Source: Isoetes taiwanensis
Lineage: Eukaryota; Streptophyta; Lycopodiopsida; Isoetales; Isoetaceae
Length of the DNA: 64,000 bases
Reading direction: 5' to 3'
Assembly: GCA_021234155.1 (NCBI GenBank)
Contig: JAJEKV010000049.1
Span: forward strand, 3,379,487 to 3,443,486
In this document: positions 43,566-55,240 of the stretch, piece by piece
Layout: every line of letters starts with the position of its first letter
How positions within the stretch are numbered: position 1 is the stretch's first letter
The notes under the pieces: generated by a model
What the model saw: the letters and a program-made list of their open reading frames with translations, nothing else
Databases searched by the model: none
Told to the model about the DNA's origin: nothing
Position numbers and translations under genes: made by a program

Positions 43566-44468
43566 ATGGCAACTAAAGGTTAGTATGTTCGAGTGCTTAA
43601 TAGATGAGGAACTCTGTGACTCTATTTTTATTAGGTTTTAGAAACTTTCTGATTGTGTGCTTAACTTTATTAATAGATTTAGAAACTCTGAGACTCTTTG
43701 ATTAACTCTGTCACTCTGCAACCTAGATTTGATTAGATTACTGTTACCCTGCATCTCTGCTTATTGGCTTGTCTTTGTTTGCAGCTTAGTCTTTGTTTGA
43801 TTACGTGTTCAGGGTTTTCTGCTTAGTCTTAAGTGAATCTGCAATGCTCTGTGATTATAATTCCTAGAATCTTAATCTTCAATTGTAATCATCAGAGACA
43901 GGGAAGCGTACCCTTCCTTGTGCTATGATTTTCTTTTTTTATGAAGCATACTCTCTTTAATGTGTTTCTATGATTAAGCCTTCTGTGGAGTGCCGCGTCG
44001 GTCTATGGATTTCTCGCGCTTAGCGCGAGAAGTTCAGATTCTATCGCTCTTAAAAAGCGTAAGAGTAGGGTTGTCGAGGTCACAGTCGAGGTCAACCCTA
44101 CCTGAGGATGGTAAGAGAGATGGAATGTCAATTCTTGCGCTACACGCGAGAAGTCACATTTCATCTATCTTACCGTCCTGGATCCTTCGACTCACGCTAC
44201 GCGCGAGATGTTGGTCAAGTGGCTTACTTAACACAGAAATACTTCAGCAATGTCTAACTTGATTATTTATTTTACAGCTTCCAAGAGAGCACTAGTTACA
44301 TCAACTTCTACACCATCAAAGAAACCCAGGAAGGACCCCAAGGTAGTACAAGAAGAGACTGAGGAGATAGATCGAACTTTATTTGTATTCAAGAATTCCG
44401 ACCTCAAGGTATTAATAATGGCGAAGAATAAAGCGGCCGAAGAAAGAAATTGGTTCAAATCCATCTAG
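43566..44468 (+). CDS. Predicted small two-exon gene, 67 aa, copy A
   Basis: A 13-nt first exon (43566-43578, ATGGCAACTAAAG) ends at a GT donor (GTTAGT), and an acceptor TTTTACAG ends at 44277. Joining 43566-43578 to 44278-44468 keeps one frame: MATK followed by ASKRALVTSTSTPSKKPRKD and a tail ending RNWFKSI. The product is Lys-rich with an SKKPRKDPK nuclear-signal-like run. No domain is recognised. The intron carries three of the GC-rich palindromes. Copy B loses the frame through a 1-nt deletion that creates a stop. It may be a regulatory protein of the transposon or a chance model. Confidence 0.4.
44014..44206. repeat. GC-rich palindromic sites, right trio, copy A
   Basis: TCGCGCTTAGCGCGA at 44014-44028, TTGCGCTACACGCGA at 44135-44149 and TCACGCTACGCGCGA at 44192-44206. 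Deviations from the perfect arms are C-to-T or G-to-A changes within CpG steps. In copy B the first site is destroyed (TTCTTAGCGGCGAG near 52806). Confidence 0.85.
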
Positions 44469-44585
44469 TTCGCATCACGCAGAATGTTTTACCATCTCGT
44501 GCTAAGGATTTCATGTGTACGCTAAAGATTCTTTCACGCCGCTAAAGGTTTCGTCAATGGCAAAAGATTTTGACTGTGACTGATT

Positions 44586-44897
44586 TTGGCTGTGGCTAAA
44601 GTTTTTGTTATTCTTTTGTGGATTAAGGCAGACCCTTCTACAACAAGCTTGCCTGCACAAACACAGTGTATGCTTCCCAAATTTTTCTCTGCGCATGCAT
44701 TTTTGAACAAAGGAATAAAAGCAATTACGCTAGAGCTAGATCGTAGGGCAATGCAATGGATTCGACCTCCACAACATATTTATGAATCTAGGAGAGCTAA
44801 TCAGGCATCGATTGTTTTGCTTCCTTTTGGCAAATTACTAGCTTCAGATTATCATGTTGCAAAGAAAAAAACAACCATAGTCGGATCTCTTCTGTAA
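44586..44897 (+). other. Unknown ORF, 103 codons, copy A
   Basis: The frame contains QCMLPKFFSAHAFLNKGIKA and QWIRPPQHIYESRRANQASI, then FGKLLASDYHVAKKKTTIVG. It is preserved with nearly the same sequence in copy B (53359-53688), where the start differs. No family is recognised. A real exon is possible because the frame survives both copies, but the copies are too young for this to be strong evidence. Confidence 0.3.
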
Positions 44898-45137
44898 AAT
44901 AAGGAGTATTAGAAGGGGAGTTTTAGCTTGGATCATCACTTTGCAAAAGAAACACCTAAGAAGATAAGCTTTTGTGGCCAAACTGCTAGTGCTTCCGGGG
45001 CGCAAGTGTTAGAAGCCGAAGGGCCGAAGCAACAACTACCATATCCAAATAGAACAGAGCCCAAAAAAAAAAATGAATAGATAAAATGAAGAAGCGCAGA
45101 ATAGGGAAAAAAAGTTTTTTTTTTACTAGCCTAGTTT

Positions 45138-45368
45138 GTGTCGTTTCTTTGGTTTTTATTTAATACCATTGAGTATTATTACAGACATGGCAAAGCGATA
45201 ATGGAGGCCAAAGATGCTGATCCCGAAGGCACCTCTTTTGTGAAGCAAAAGAATAATAAGGCCCAGATTCCACTATGGCGGCAAGTTGAAAGCTCGATCA
45301 CAACAACTAGCAGGTTCTTGGCAAGAAATCAGAGAACTACCGGAATTGGCATTCCATTACATTCCTAG
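45138..45368 (+). other. Unknown ORF, possible exon, copy A
   Basis: A TATTACAG acceptor at about 45184 precedes ACATGGCAAAGCGATAATGG. The frame continues AKDADPEGTSFVKQKNNKAQ and ends GIGIPLHS. Identical in copy B (53929-54159). No family recognised. Confidence 0.3.
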
Positions 45369-45956
45369 GAGTTTATTCCTAGGAGTTTGTGGATTAAAGC
45401 TCTAAGCTTAGGTGGCCGGATCTTGATGCATCTCCCGAGCAAGCTCCCTTGTCACAAAATTCTCTGATATCTGACTCCACATCAAAGACTTCCATCCTGT
45501 AGTGGAATTGCTACAGCGGTGTGATTTGCTTATTTGTAGCTCTCTAGATTTGCTCCCTCAAAAACTGTCGGACTACTGGAACCTAGGCCTAATATTAGAT
45601 TGCATAGGGGATTTAGATCTTGAAGGATTTGTGGGATATATGTTGTACATGTCTTGTGTACAACTTGATTAAGAAATTAATATTAAATATAGAGAAAACA
45701 CCTAAATGGGCACAACACAAAGAAAAAAGTACCACAAAAAAACATTCCTCCTTGCACAAGGCAACCCGAGAAAGAGAAATGTTCGTGGCGCAAAGGCCGC
45801 CGTGATAAATTTTCTTGTACAACCAATTGTGGTTCTCTTACAATTATGGTTGGCGCAAGTTTACATACTAAGAGATGATAATGGCTATCGCGTTGCTACT
45901 CTTTACACAAGGAGTTTATTGCCAACTTTTGTAGGCAAGGTAGGCTTAAAGAGGCA

Positions 45957-46172
45957 GTGGATTTTCTAGATGAACAAGAATTTTACAATGATGCCTCTGG
46001 TTATTCTTATTTATTGAGAAGCTGTGGCCAGGCCAAGGCTTTATCAGAGGGCAGGCGAGTTCATCTTCACATTAATAGAAGTGGTTTACGGAGTAGTCTT
46101 TTTATTAGGAACCTGCTCATTCAGATGTATGGTAAATGTGGCCGTTGGGATGACGCAACTATTATTATTTGA
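45957..46172 (+). pseudogene. PPR fragment, copy B
   Basis: Second copy of the truncated PPR fragment, from the duplication joint onward. It retains NLLIQMYGKCGRWDDA, closer to the family consensus than copy A. No promoter or upstream exon is present, so it cannot be expressed as a PPR protein. Confidence 0.8.
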
Positions 46173-47136
46173 TTTTAAATGGGGAAGCGCGGATGGTTGA
46201 ACAAGCTTGGTTTTGGCAACCATAGTTCTAATGCATTGAGAGACAATATGTAGCATTATAACAGGGATAATGCCATAATGTGGTTTTTCCAAAGAAGAAT
46301 TTGCAATCTTGGCAGCTCGGGGATGATTATAAATCATATCTTGTTTTTGATCCTATGAATATTCTTATTTGTGGATGCCAATGCCAGTTATGATTGCCAT
46401 TTCTTTTGTATTGATGCTCCCTCTTTGTGGAATTAAATTTGTTTTACATATGCCATATGCTTTATGAATGCTTGTCATGGCAAAACACGCTTGCATTGAT
46501 ACCAGCACATGTTACCATATGCTAGTATGCATGACAATGTGCAGTTTACAATAGAAGGGGGTATTTATTTTGACAGTTGATTCTCTTGGACTAGTGGCAA
46601 TGGGAACAATTTGTTTGTCTTGATGTTTTTGTGCTTTTTAGTAATTAATATTTAGGCCCATAACATTTACCTATGTTTGCGTTAGTTAGGGCCCGAAGGG
46701 CCCAATTTTTTTTTTAATATAACAATCAACAGACAACTACCATTAACATTTTTAATACAAACCATTGCATTTAACACATTTTAATTAAAATCCCCCTTAA
46801 ACCCCCTTTGGTTTGGGTGCATATTCACACGGGGGTTACTCCGGGCATCGAGAGCTGTCGGATGGGCATATTTGCCCTTTATTCCTTGATCTTGACCGTA
46901 CATAGCGATCCTCGTTTGTGGGGTATGCATGTACAAGTTTTTGTATACTGTATATTGAGATTTGTAAAATACTATAAGGTTTGAGAGAATGTACTTAATG
47001 GTGTTAATTTTGTACATGCATATAGTCATTTATGATTGAAGGCACCTATGATTTTGAAATATGAAATACGATTTCGCCTAAGGTTTTGAGGGAATATCGA
47101 ACCTCTATACGGCTTTGCCTAAAATTTTAGAATATG

Positions 47137-47217
47137 AAATACGGAGGCTCGAACCTCTACCAAAATAACTCAATGTCCTAATAAGACTACTTTAATCAGT
47201 GTATCCAGTGAGCTAAT
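47137..47217 (-). ncRNA. tRNA-like sequence with Pol III A and B boxes, copy B
   Basis: Same A-box-like TAGCTCACTGG and B-box-like GGTTCGAGCC as in copy A, without change. Confidence 0.45.
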
Positions 47218-47302
47218 GTGATTATTTTTTATCTTGAATTTATGTTTTTTTTTTTTTTATAACAACCGATTCAATTGTTTTAGGGATATATAGTCTATGG
47301 TT

Positions 47303-49806
47303 TCAGGATTTTGTTATTTTTACATCCATATCAAATCCCCCTGGAACCCCCAGTTGAATTTCATTCCAATAATTTACAAGTGCTTCATTGCACGCTCTTC
47401 TCTCTGGTGCTATATGCTTATCTGCTAAGAATTTCTCCCAGTACTTTATATAATCCATTATCCCTTCCATAGTCCGTTCACAGTCTTTCACTTCTCCTAA
47501 TAGTTTCATAGCTTTAGGCTCTCCCGTCGGCACCATTGGTTCACCTGCCACATCCTCTTTCCAAATCAATATATCCTTATCTTCCGGTTTCCACACAGGA
47601 TCTCTAGCCCTCATCTTGTATTGCATTATTGGCTTTCCATTCTTCACCCAAAACCTAAATTGCAATGGAGCACTATGCCCAATAAGGTCTTCACAAGCAT
47701 AACCCTCTATGAACTCTTTCCACTCGGGGACTTCTTGTATCAATGAACCAATTGGAGGAGGTGAAGAACACTGCTTAAATAGCTCCAAAAGCCTCGGATA
47801 GGTGGTGACGTCACTTTTCCGCAATTTGATCCTATAATGCCCAAACATTGCATCAATGTCTTCGTGAGTGTGGCCAGGCATCAAGTAACCAACATAGATC
47901 ATTTCAAACACTCCAACCCATGTAAGATACGACAAGTATACAAACAAGTATCTATTTTTATTCTGGCCAGCACAATTGTCAAGTTGCAAGAGTAGCTTCT
48001 TGGATAGTCGGCGCCCCGGTATTGGGTTCACAAGAATTGAAGGTGCTGGCCCATTCATCCTTCCTATGGTCAAATCCTCTAGTTTCATGGGACCAATGTC
48101 ATGCAATGGCTTACAAGAATGAACATCTCCATTAAAACCATGTTCCAAATCGCGCAAGGCTTTTGCAATGCTACCAACATGGAAGTTTGGACCATCACTC
48201 CATAATTCTAATGTAAAATGACCGTGATGCACTGCTTCCTGGCCATGAGTTATGAATCCAGCTAGTGATATTTGCAATGGGAAAGACCTTGCAACAGACT
48301 TTGGTATAGCCCTAAACTGGGGCAAACAGGTTTTTTATTGATCCATCTTGTCGTGAATGACGCATAGAAAATTCTCTGGTTCCATTGTAGACAAGCATCT
48401 CCACATCCAGTATGTTGATCGACATGACATTTGCTCCATCATGTGAATTCTCATTTCCTTCCGGACTGCTGATCTTTCCACCTCAAGCTTCGACTTCTCG
48501 AGCTTATTTAACAAATCCACGCATATATTGTGCTTTGGGAAGTTGTTATATTGCATTCTTTTGACATCTGAAAAATGCTTACTCCAGAGCTTGCTAACGG
48601 CTGATTGTAAAATCTTGTCTACACCCATTTCCTCTTGTAAAATCACTTTTTGTGTGAAATATGCAGGCAACATTCGAACTATTTTCCTGCATCCCTCTTC
48701 ATCAACCGTATTTTTGTGAGGCATACTCTCAGCATGATAGTTAACAAATTCTCGAATAAACTCTGAGCTGCAAGCACCCTGGGGGTTGTCCTCGCCTTTT
48801 CCCGATTACCATGCCAAGCTATTTGAGCCTCCTCTCTTTTAGTTCCGCCTTAATCGCCACCATGTAGAGGCTGAAATACCTAGTATAGTTGTCACTGCAT
48901 TTTCCACCAATAGAAAATCCCCTGTTCCTGACATCAGGTGACGGCCCAAATGCATGTTCTATGATATTGTAAATATAAGTTTTTCTAGCGTCATGAGTTT
49001 TCTCCTTGTAGATTGATCGGGCTTCCACAAGTTCTTTCACTGTGAATCTACCAAAGCAGTTGTTGGGGCAACCACAATCCCCCGTGACGACTTGCATAGT
49101 CTCTTTACTGCAGTTGTAAGTATCTTTCACAGTCCGCACCTTTTCCTTCCTCTTCAAGAAGTTGTAGGCCCTTCTTTCTGGTATGGATACATCCAAAGGG
49201 GTATGGAAGGAATGTCATTTTCATCCACCACCACATTATTTTCTCCAACACGCTTAATTCTTTGAAGCATCTCTTTTCCTATTATCTCAATGGAGTCCAC
49301 TGGCTAGAGCAACAAGGCTGGCAACTCTAAACCACTGTTGATATTATTGCAAACATAGTAGTGTTTGTCCTTCAGCTCAACACTGAAGTTATGAAGCTGT
49401 ATTGAGGAAATGGAGACTCCCACAAAGTCATCACCAATATCCTGTCTATTGTAGCAGTGCATAGAATCCCATAGTATAAGCACACCTTCACCAACAATTC
49501 CTCTATTGCATTGATGATGCAAAATCACTTTCTCATCCTTCCATGTTAATCTGGAAACTACTATTCTTCTTTCCTCATTAGCTCCAGCTGAGTTTTTAAT
49601 ATTTTTTGCATTTGCTTCAGGTGGCTATTCATTCTTATTTGTATTAATCTCTTCCACATCCATGTAATCAACATCATTCTTCTCTGCTCGAGGTTCTTGG
49701 TCACAGGGTTCTCCAGCAGTAGCTTCATGAGAAATCTAAAAATTAGAAGAAAGGTGAGGAAAACATAGTATTGTATGCAATAACAATAAATGAAATATTT
49801 ATACAA
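47303..49806 (-). pseudogene. Broken transposase-like protein (DUF7869-type core), copy B
   Basis: Same order of pieces as in copy A: 49561-49806, 49304-49528, 48819-49196, 48335-48724 and 47303-48325. The TAA after MDQ (48335-48337) is shared, so it predates the duplication. Copy B additionally lacks 7 bp around 48764, which shifts the frame before MPHKNTVDEE. It has one C fewer than copy A near 47355, which extends the last piece to GVPGGFDMDVKITKS. Both copies are non-functional as read. Confidence 0.75.
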
Positions 49807-50106
49807 TGCCTACATCGTACTTGCTACGCGCGACAGTGCGCGTGACATGTATGGACCATAATTTTGTAAAATACATAAGAAAGTTATATTAATTTACCAA
49901 ATACAGATATGTCGTGCTGGGCGCGACTCATACAAAAGTATCCCATTTTGACACGTCACCAGATATCCCATTTCGTAGCACATTTCCAATTTTGTATTTG
50001 CTGAATCAGTACAAATATCATTTTGCCATTTCAATCTCTGCAGTTTTTTTTTCTCAATGGGTTATGAAACCGGTTTGGTGCAGTCGATGCTACTAACCTT
50101 GGTCAT

Positions 50107-50562
50107 GTGCACGAGCGAGGCTTGGCCTTGAGCCTCACCAAAGCCCGGGACAGGGCACTCCATAGAGATATCCCGGAAGCAACACTGTTCCAGGATTTCA
50201 ACAGGTTGGTGAAGAAGTTCGACCATTTCCTCCCTGTTTCTGAGGAGAGAGATGGATGTGAAAGTACTGTGCAGCAAGTGGCAGGCTTAACAGAAGCCAA
50301 GTTTAATGCGCAGATTGCAGATGTAGTCCTCCATGCAACTGCAATTATTGACATTAAATTTGTTTTGAGCCATTTCTTAGTCCTGAAACCTGAACAAAAA
50401 GACTTTTTAAAGAGTCTGAGGACCCACCATTCAGGAATGCTGGAGGCCAAAATGAACTGCCTGCTGATGGTCACAAACCTGGATCCAGATAGACTAGATT
50501 ACATTATACAGAGGACAGTAATTATTGATCCTGCACCACTGCTACCAATCTTACCAGAATAG
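50107..50562 (+). other. Unknown helical ORF, 151 codons, copy B (intact version)
   Basis: The frame runs from a GTG (HERGLALSLTKARDRALHRD) through ATLFQDFNRLVKKFDH and DIKFVLSHFLVLKPEQKDFL to LDYIIQRTVIIDPAPLLPIL and a stop. It is predicted to be largely helical. It is followed by an AATAAA signal at 50596, consistent with a real 3' end. No family is recognised. It lies on the opposite strand from the transposase pieces, between two groups of GC-rich palindromes. Confidence 0.4.
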
Positions 50563-51171
50563 ATTTATAAAGCTCCATTGTATATATTATTTGGAATAAA
50601 AAACATTTTTACTTTCACAAATTTTTTTTTTTAAGGACGAATGTCAACTGTGGTTATGTTATTTCTAGTTTTTTGTTCTTCTCGCGCTGGGCGCGAGTCT
50701 TTTCTTATCGCGCTGAGCGCGAGAGATTAGTATGTTCCATAAAATTCATTTCATAGTTAGATTTACTATACATATTACATTTAGTTAATTAACCCAAAAA
50801 ACTACTATAGAGTCACTTTAAATTAAGTTCTTGCCTGGATGTAGGCGACTTTTATTCAACAAGGAAAAACCATGGCAGTTACAAAAGAAGAGGACAATTC
50901 TTTCACCAACCAGGCTCATCATGAGCAGGTGGCACAGTCACTCTCTTAACTTCATAAACACGATGCTCTGGAACCCATACAGGATAACTTCTAGCAGAGG
51001 CTATTGCAACTTCCTACAACCAAGGATCGAGTTCCAAGCCCCTCTGCTGGCATCTATAAATTTCAGAATAGTTCATGGAGCAAATGATGGAATCCATATA
51101 TTCTGGAGCTGGTGGCAAAGTAGATCGACAATTGCAATTAGAACAGGATGTGATCGGATTGCGGGACATGA

Positions 51172-51677
51172 CTAATGCGTTGCCACTGAGAGGAACTCAT
51201 ATTTATAGCACGAGCAATACAGTAGCAGTATTATTGTGTAAACATACGAGTATGCATGTGAGTAGCACATGAAAAGGTGACACGTGAAATATGTTACAGT
51301 AGCTACAATAAAGAGCAACAGTGCTACAGTAAAATTTTCAGTACATACCTCTCTGAGTAGTGTTGTTGGCCAAGCCAAGAACCTCTCTACTGATTCTCCA
51401 AGTGTTTTTGCTTCCGCATGTGGTCTTTGTAATGGATGAGTGGCAGCAAAGCAGTCTGTCAATCTAATTCTAATATAATCAGGTCCCAAGGGCACTCCAT
51501 GGCATGCTGTAGTTGGTGCCATGTTATCAACAATGCCCTTGCCAATGCATCTTTCCTGTTTTTTGCTAACAAGAAGCATGCTTCTCCAATGTAAAATTTC
51601 ATTTCTCCTGCTTGATTGCTCATTTCCTCGACCTGCAAAGCTTTGATAATTAAGTTGCATAAGTCATGGTGCCTCAA
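51172..51677 (-). pseudogene. Second transposon-protein fragment, copy B
   Basis: Same two overlapping frames as copy A, including the GVPLGPDYIRIR and ESVERFLAWPTTL segments. Small changes near 51225 alter the tail. Confidence 0.5.
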
Positions 51678-52360
51678 TCCACTCTCTTGATAGAAGAACT
51701 ACTTGAGATTCGACAGCCTGATCTAGTGCTTCAGCAAGCTTCCTTCTTGGCGACATCCTAAATTCGAATTAAAACACTGTAATGAAAACACAGTTCTTGT
51801 GTTTCTCTAGGCACATTAGAGAAACACAAATTCTATGATCCAATGCGAGGCCAAGAACACAAATTAAATGGCAGGCATTTTTAGAATAGATGGTTAGTAC
51901 AGGCCAATGATTGAAAAGTAGTTGGGAAAAAAAAAGATATTCACAAGGCTAGGCTAAAAAGAATTTAAATTTTAAATTGCGGGCGGGATTAATTTTTTGT
52001 TTTCCTAAACGATGATAAGGGTAGTACACGGTTTCAATGGCGGGCGTCTATTCATTAATTGTTTCTAGGACCCGTGTAATACTCACATTTTCTAATGTCA
52101 ATCTAATTTGAATCTCATTTTTTCATTCCTAATTTCTTCCAGAAGTTTTGCTTTGACCGCCTCCAAAACCGACGACTCTTCTTGAGCGATCTCTCAAAGC
52201 GATCCAAATTTCTCTAGCGCTACCGCATTAGAGCTATCCTACTTCATTTCCGGCCTGCTTACAACAATTTCGACTCGATTTGAGCTTCTCGAGATTCACC
52301 CGAGCTTCTCGAGCTGCAACAGAGTACAATTCCAGTTTCTAGAGCTTCAAGCACTTTGAT

Positions 52361-53257
52361 ATGGCAACTAAAGGTTAGTATGTTCGAGTGCTTAATAGAT
52401 GAGGAACTCTGTGACTCTATTTTTATTAGGTTTTAGAAACTTTCTGATTGTGTGCTTAACTTTATTAATAGATTTAGAAACTCTGAGACTCTTTGATTAA
52501 CTCTGTCACTCTGCAACCTAGATTTGATTAGATTACTGTTACCCTGCATCTCTGCTTATTGGCTTGTCTTTGTTTGCAGCTTAGTCTTTGTTTGATTACG
52601 TGTTCAGGGTTTTCTGCTTAGTCTTAAGTGAATCTGCAATGCTCTGTGATTATAATTCCTAGAATCTTAATCTTCAATTGTAATCATCAGAGACAGGGAA
52701 GCGTACCCTTCCTTGTGCTATGATTTTCTTTTTTTATGAAGCATACTCTCTTTAATGTGTTTCTATGATTAAGCCTTCTGTGGAGTGCCGCGTCGGTCTA
52801 TGGATTTCTTAGCGGCGAGAAGTTCAGATTCTATCGCTCTTAAAAAGCGTAAGAGTAGGGTTGTCGAGGTCACAGTCGAGGTCAACCCTACCTGAGGATG
52901 GTAAGAGAGATGGAATGTCAATTCTTGCGCTACACGCGAGAAGTCACATTTCATCTATCTTACCGTCCTGGATCCTTCGACTCACGCTACGCGCGAGATG
53001 TTGGTCAAGTGGCTTACTTAACACAGAAATACTTCAGCAATGTCTAACTTGATTATTTATTTTACAGCTTCCAAGAGAGCACTAGTTACATCAACTTCTA
53101 CACCATCAAAGAAACCGTGAAGGACCCCAAGGTAGTACAAGAAGAGACCGAGGAGATAGATCGAACTTTATTTGTATTCAAGAATTCCGACCTCAAGGTA
53201 TTAATAATGGCGAAGAATAAAGCGGCCGAAGAAAGAAATTGGTTCAAATCCATCTAG
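52361..53257 (+). pseudogene. Small two-exon gene, broken, copy B
   Basis: Exon 1 (52361-52373) and the splice sites are preserved. In exon 2 the copy A sequence AAACCCAGGAAGG reads AAACCGTGAAGG here, a 1-nt loss that gives a TGA after SKKP. Only the first third of the protein would be made. Confidence 0.4.
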
Positions 53258-54699
53258 TTCGCATCACGCAGAATGTTTTACCATCTCGTGCTAAGGATTT
53301 CATGTGTACGCTAAAGATTCTTTCACGCCGCTAAAGGTTTCGTCAATGGCAAAAGATTTTGATCGGTGGATCGATTTTGGTCGTGGCTAAAGTTTTTGTT
53401 ATTCTTTTGTGGATTAAGGCAGACCCTTCTACAACAAGCTTGCCTGCACAAACACAGTGTATGCTTCCCAAATTTTTCTCTGCGCATGCATTTTTGAACA
53501 AAGGAATAAAAGCAATTACGCTAGAGCTAGATCGTAGGGCAATGCAATGGATTCGACCTCCACAACATATTTATGAATCTAGGAGAGCTAATCAGGCATC
53601 GATTGTTTTGCTTCCTTTTGGCAAATTACTAGCTTCAGATTATCATGTTGCAAAGAAAAAAACAACCATAGTCGGATCTCTTCTGTAAAATAAGGAGTAT
53701 TAGAAGGGGAGTTTTAGCTTGGATCATCACTTTGCAAAAGAAACACCTAAGAAGATAAGCTTTTGTGGCCAAACTGCTAGTGCTTCCGGGGCGCAAGTGT
53801 TAGAAGCCGAAGGGCCGAAGCAACAACTACCATATCCAAATAGAACAGAGCCCAAAAAAAAAAATGAATAGATAAAATGAAGAAGCGCAGAATAGGGAAA
53901 AAAAGTTTTTTTTTTACTAGCCTAGTTTGTGTCGTTTCTTTGGTTTTTATTTAATACCATTGAGTATTATTACAGACATGGCAAAGCGATAATGGAGGCC
54001 AAAGATGCTGATCCCGAAGGCACCTCTTTTGTGAAGCAAAAGAATAATAAGGCCCAGATTCCACTATGGCGGCAAGTTGAAAGCTCGATCACAACAACTA
54101 GCAGGTTCTTGGCAAGAAATCAGAGAACTACCGGAATTGGCATTCCATTACATTCCTAGGAGTTTATTCCTAGGAGTTTGTGGATTAAAGCTCTAAGCTT
54201 AGGTGGCCGGATCTTGATGCATCTCCCGAGCAAGCTCCCTTGTCACAAAATTCTCTGATATCTGACTCCACATCAAAGACTTCCATCCTGTAGTGGAATT
54301 GCTACAGCGGTGTGATTTGCTTATTTGTAGCTCTCTAGATTTGCTCCCTCAAAAACTGTCGGACTACTGGAACCTAGGCCTAATATTAGATTGCATAGGG
54401 GATTTAGATCTTGAAGGATTTGTGGGATATATGTTGTACATGTCTTGTGTACAACTTGATTAAGAAATTAATATTAAATATAGAGAAAACACCTAAATGG
54501 GCACAACACAAAGAAAAAAGTACCACAAAAAAACATTCCTCCTTGCACAAGGCAACCCGAGAAAGAGAAATGTTCGTGGCGCAAAGGCCGCCGTGATAAA
54601 TTTTCTTGTACAACCAATTGTGGTTCTCTTACAATTATGGTTGGCGCAAGTTTACATACTAAGAGATGATAATGGCTATCGCGTTGCTACTCTTTACAC

Positions 54700-54975
54700 G
54701 GCTATTACTTGCCAGTTTATGCTCTAATGGTGCACTAATGGCTATCGCGTTGCTACTCTTTACACGGCTAACGGTTGTTACTTGCCAGTTTATGCACTAA
54801 TGGCTATCTGGTCAATCACTTGTTAATCAGAACATGGTTCAAGGCTGCTGTTACTTGCAGTTTATGCCCTGATGGCTATTGGTCAATTACTTGTTAATCT
54901 AAAAATGGTTCAGGCTGCTGTTACTTGCAGTTTATGCACTAACGGCTATTTGGTGATGATGGTCACTTGCTAAAA
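54700..54975. repeat. Degenerate minisatellite, block II
   Basis: Four to five units with TTATGC(A/C)CT(A/G)A(T/C)GGCTAT, equivalent to 11510-11800. Confidence 0.75.
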
Positions 54976-55240
54976 ACATGGTTCATAGGCTTCCCATGGC
55001 TTGACCATGGGACTGATAAGTCTAGTTCATTGGGAGGCTAGGCACAACTGGCCAAAGAAAAACACACCAAGACATAGAAAATGTATAAATGCCTCACAAC
55101 ATGGAATTCTTTTGTTCATTGACAAGTTCAAAAACATGGAAAATTCACCTGCATTGCAACAGGGAAAAAGAAGTAATAGGTTTCTCTTTTATCTACAGTG
55201 GTCCGTTTCGTATATACACTCTTATGGGACATGGCAGAAA

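Larger units (their letters stand above)
37106..45907. repeat. Tandem duplication, copy A (8802 bp)
   Basis: From CAAGGAGTTTATTGCC onward this stretch is nearly identical to 45908-54699. The two copies abut head to tail, with copy A ending CTTTACA or CTTTACAC (one ambiguous base) where copy B begins. Differences are scattered substitutions, homopolymer length changes and a few indels of 1-10 bp. Confidence 0.97.
49912..52996. repeat. GC-rich palindromic sites, copy B set
   Basis: Sites at 49912-49926, 50682-50696, 50708-50722, 52925-52939 and 52982-52996 correspond to copy A sites. The first copy A site is disrupted by a small insertion at 49819-49833, and the fifth is lost by a 6-8 bp change near 52806. 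Confidence 0.8.
45908..54699. repeat. Tandem duplication, copy B (8792 bp)
   Basis: Starts AAGGAGTTTATTGCC directly after the end of copy A and ends CTTTACAC at 54699, where block II continues with GGCTATTACTTGCC. Since block I shows the same continuation (TTTACACGCTAATGG near 11590), the right edge of copy B is the original one and the A/B junction is the new joint. Confidence 0.97.
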
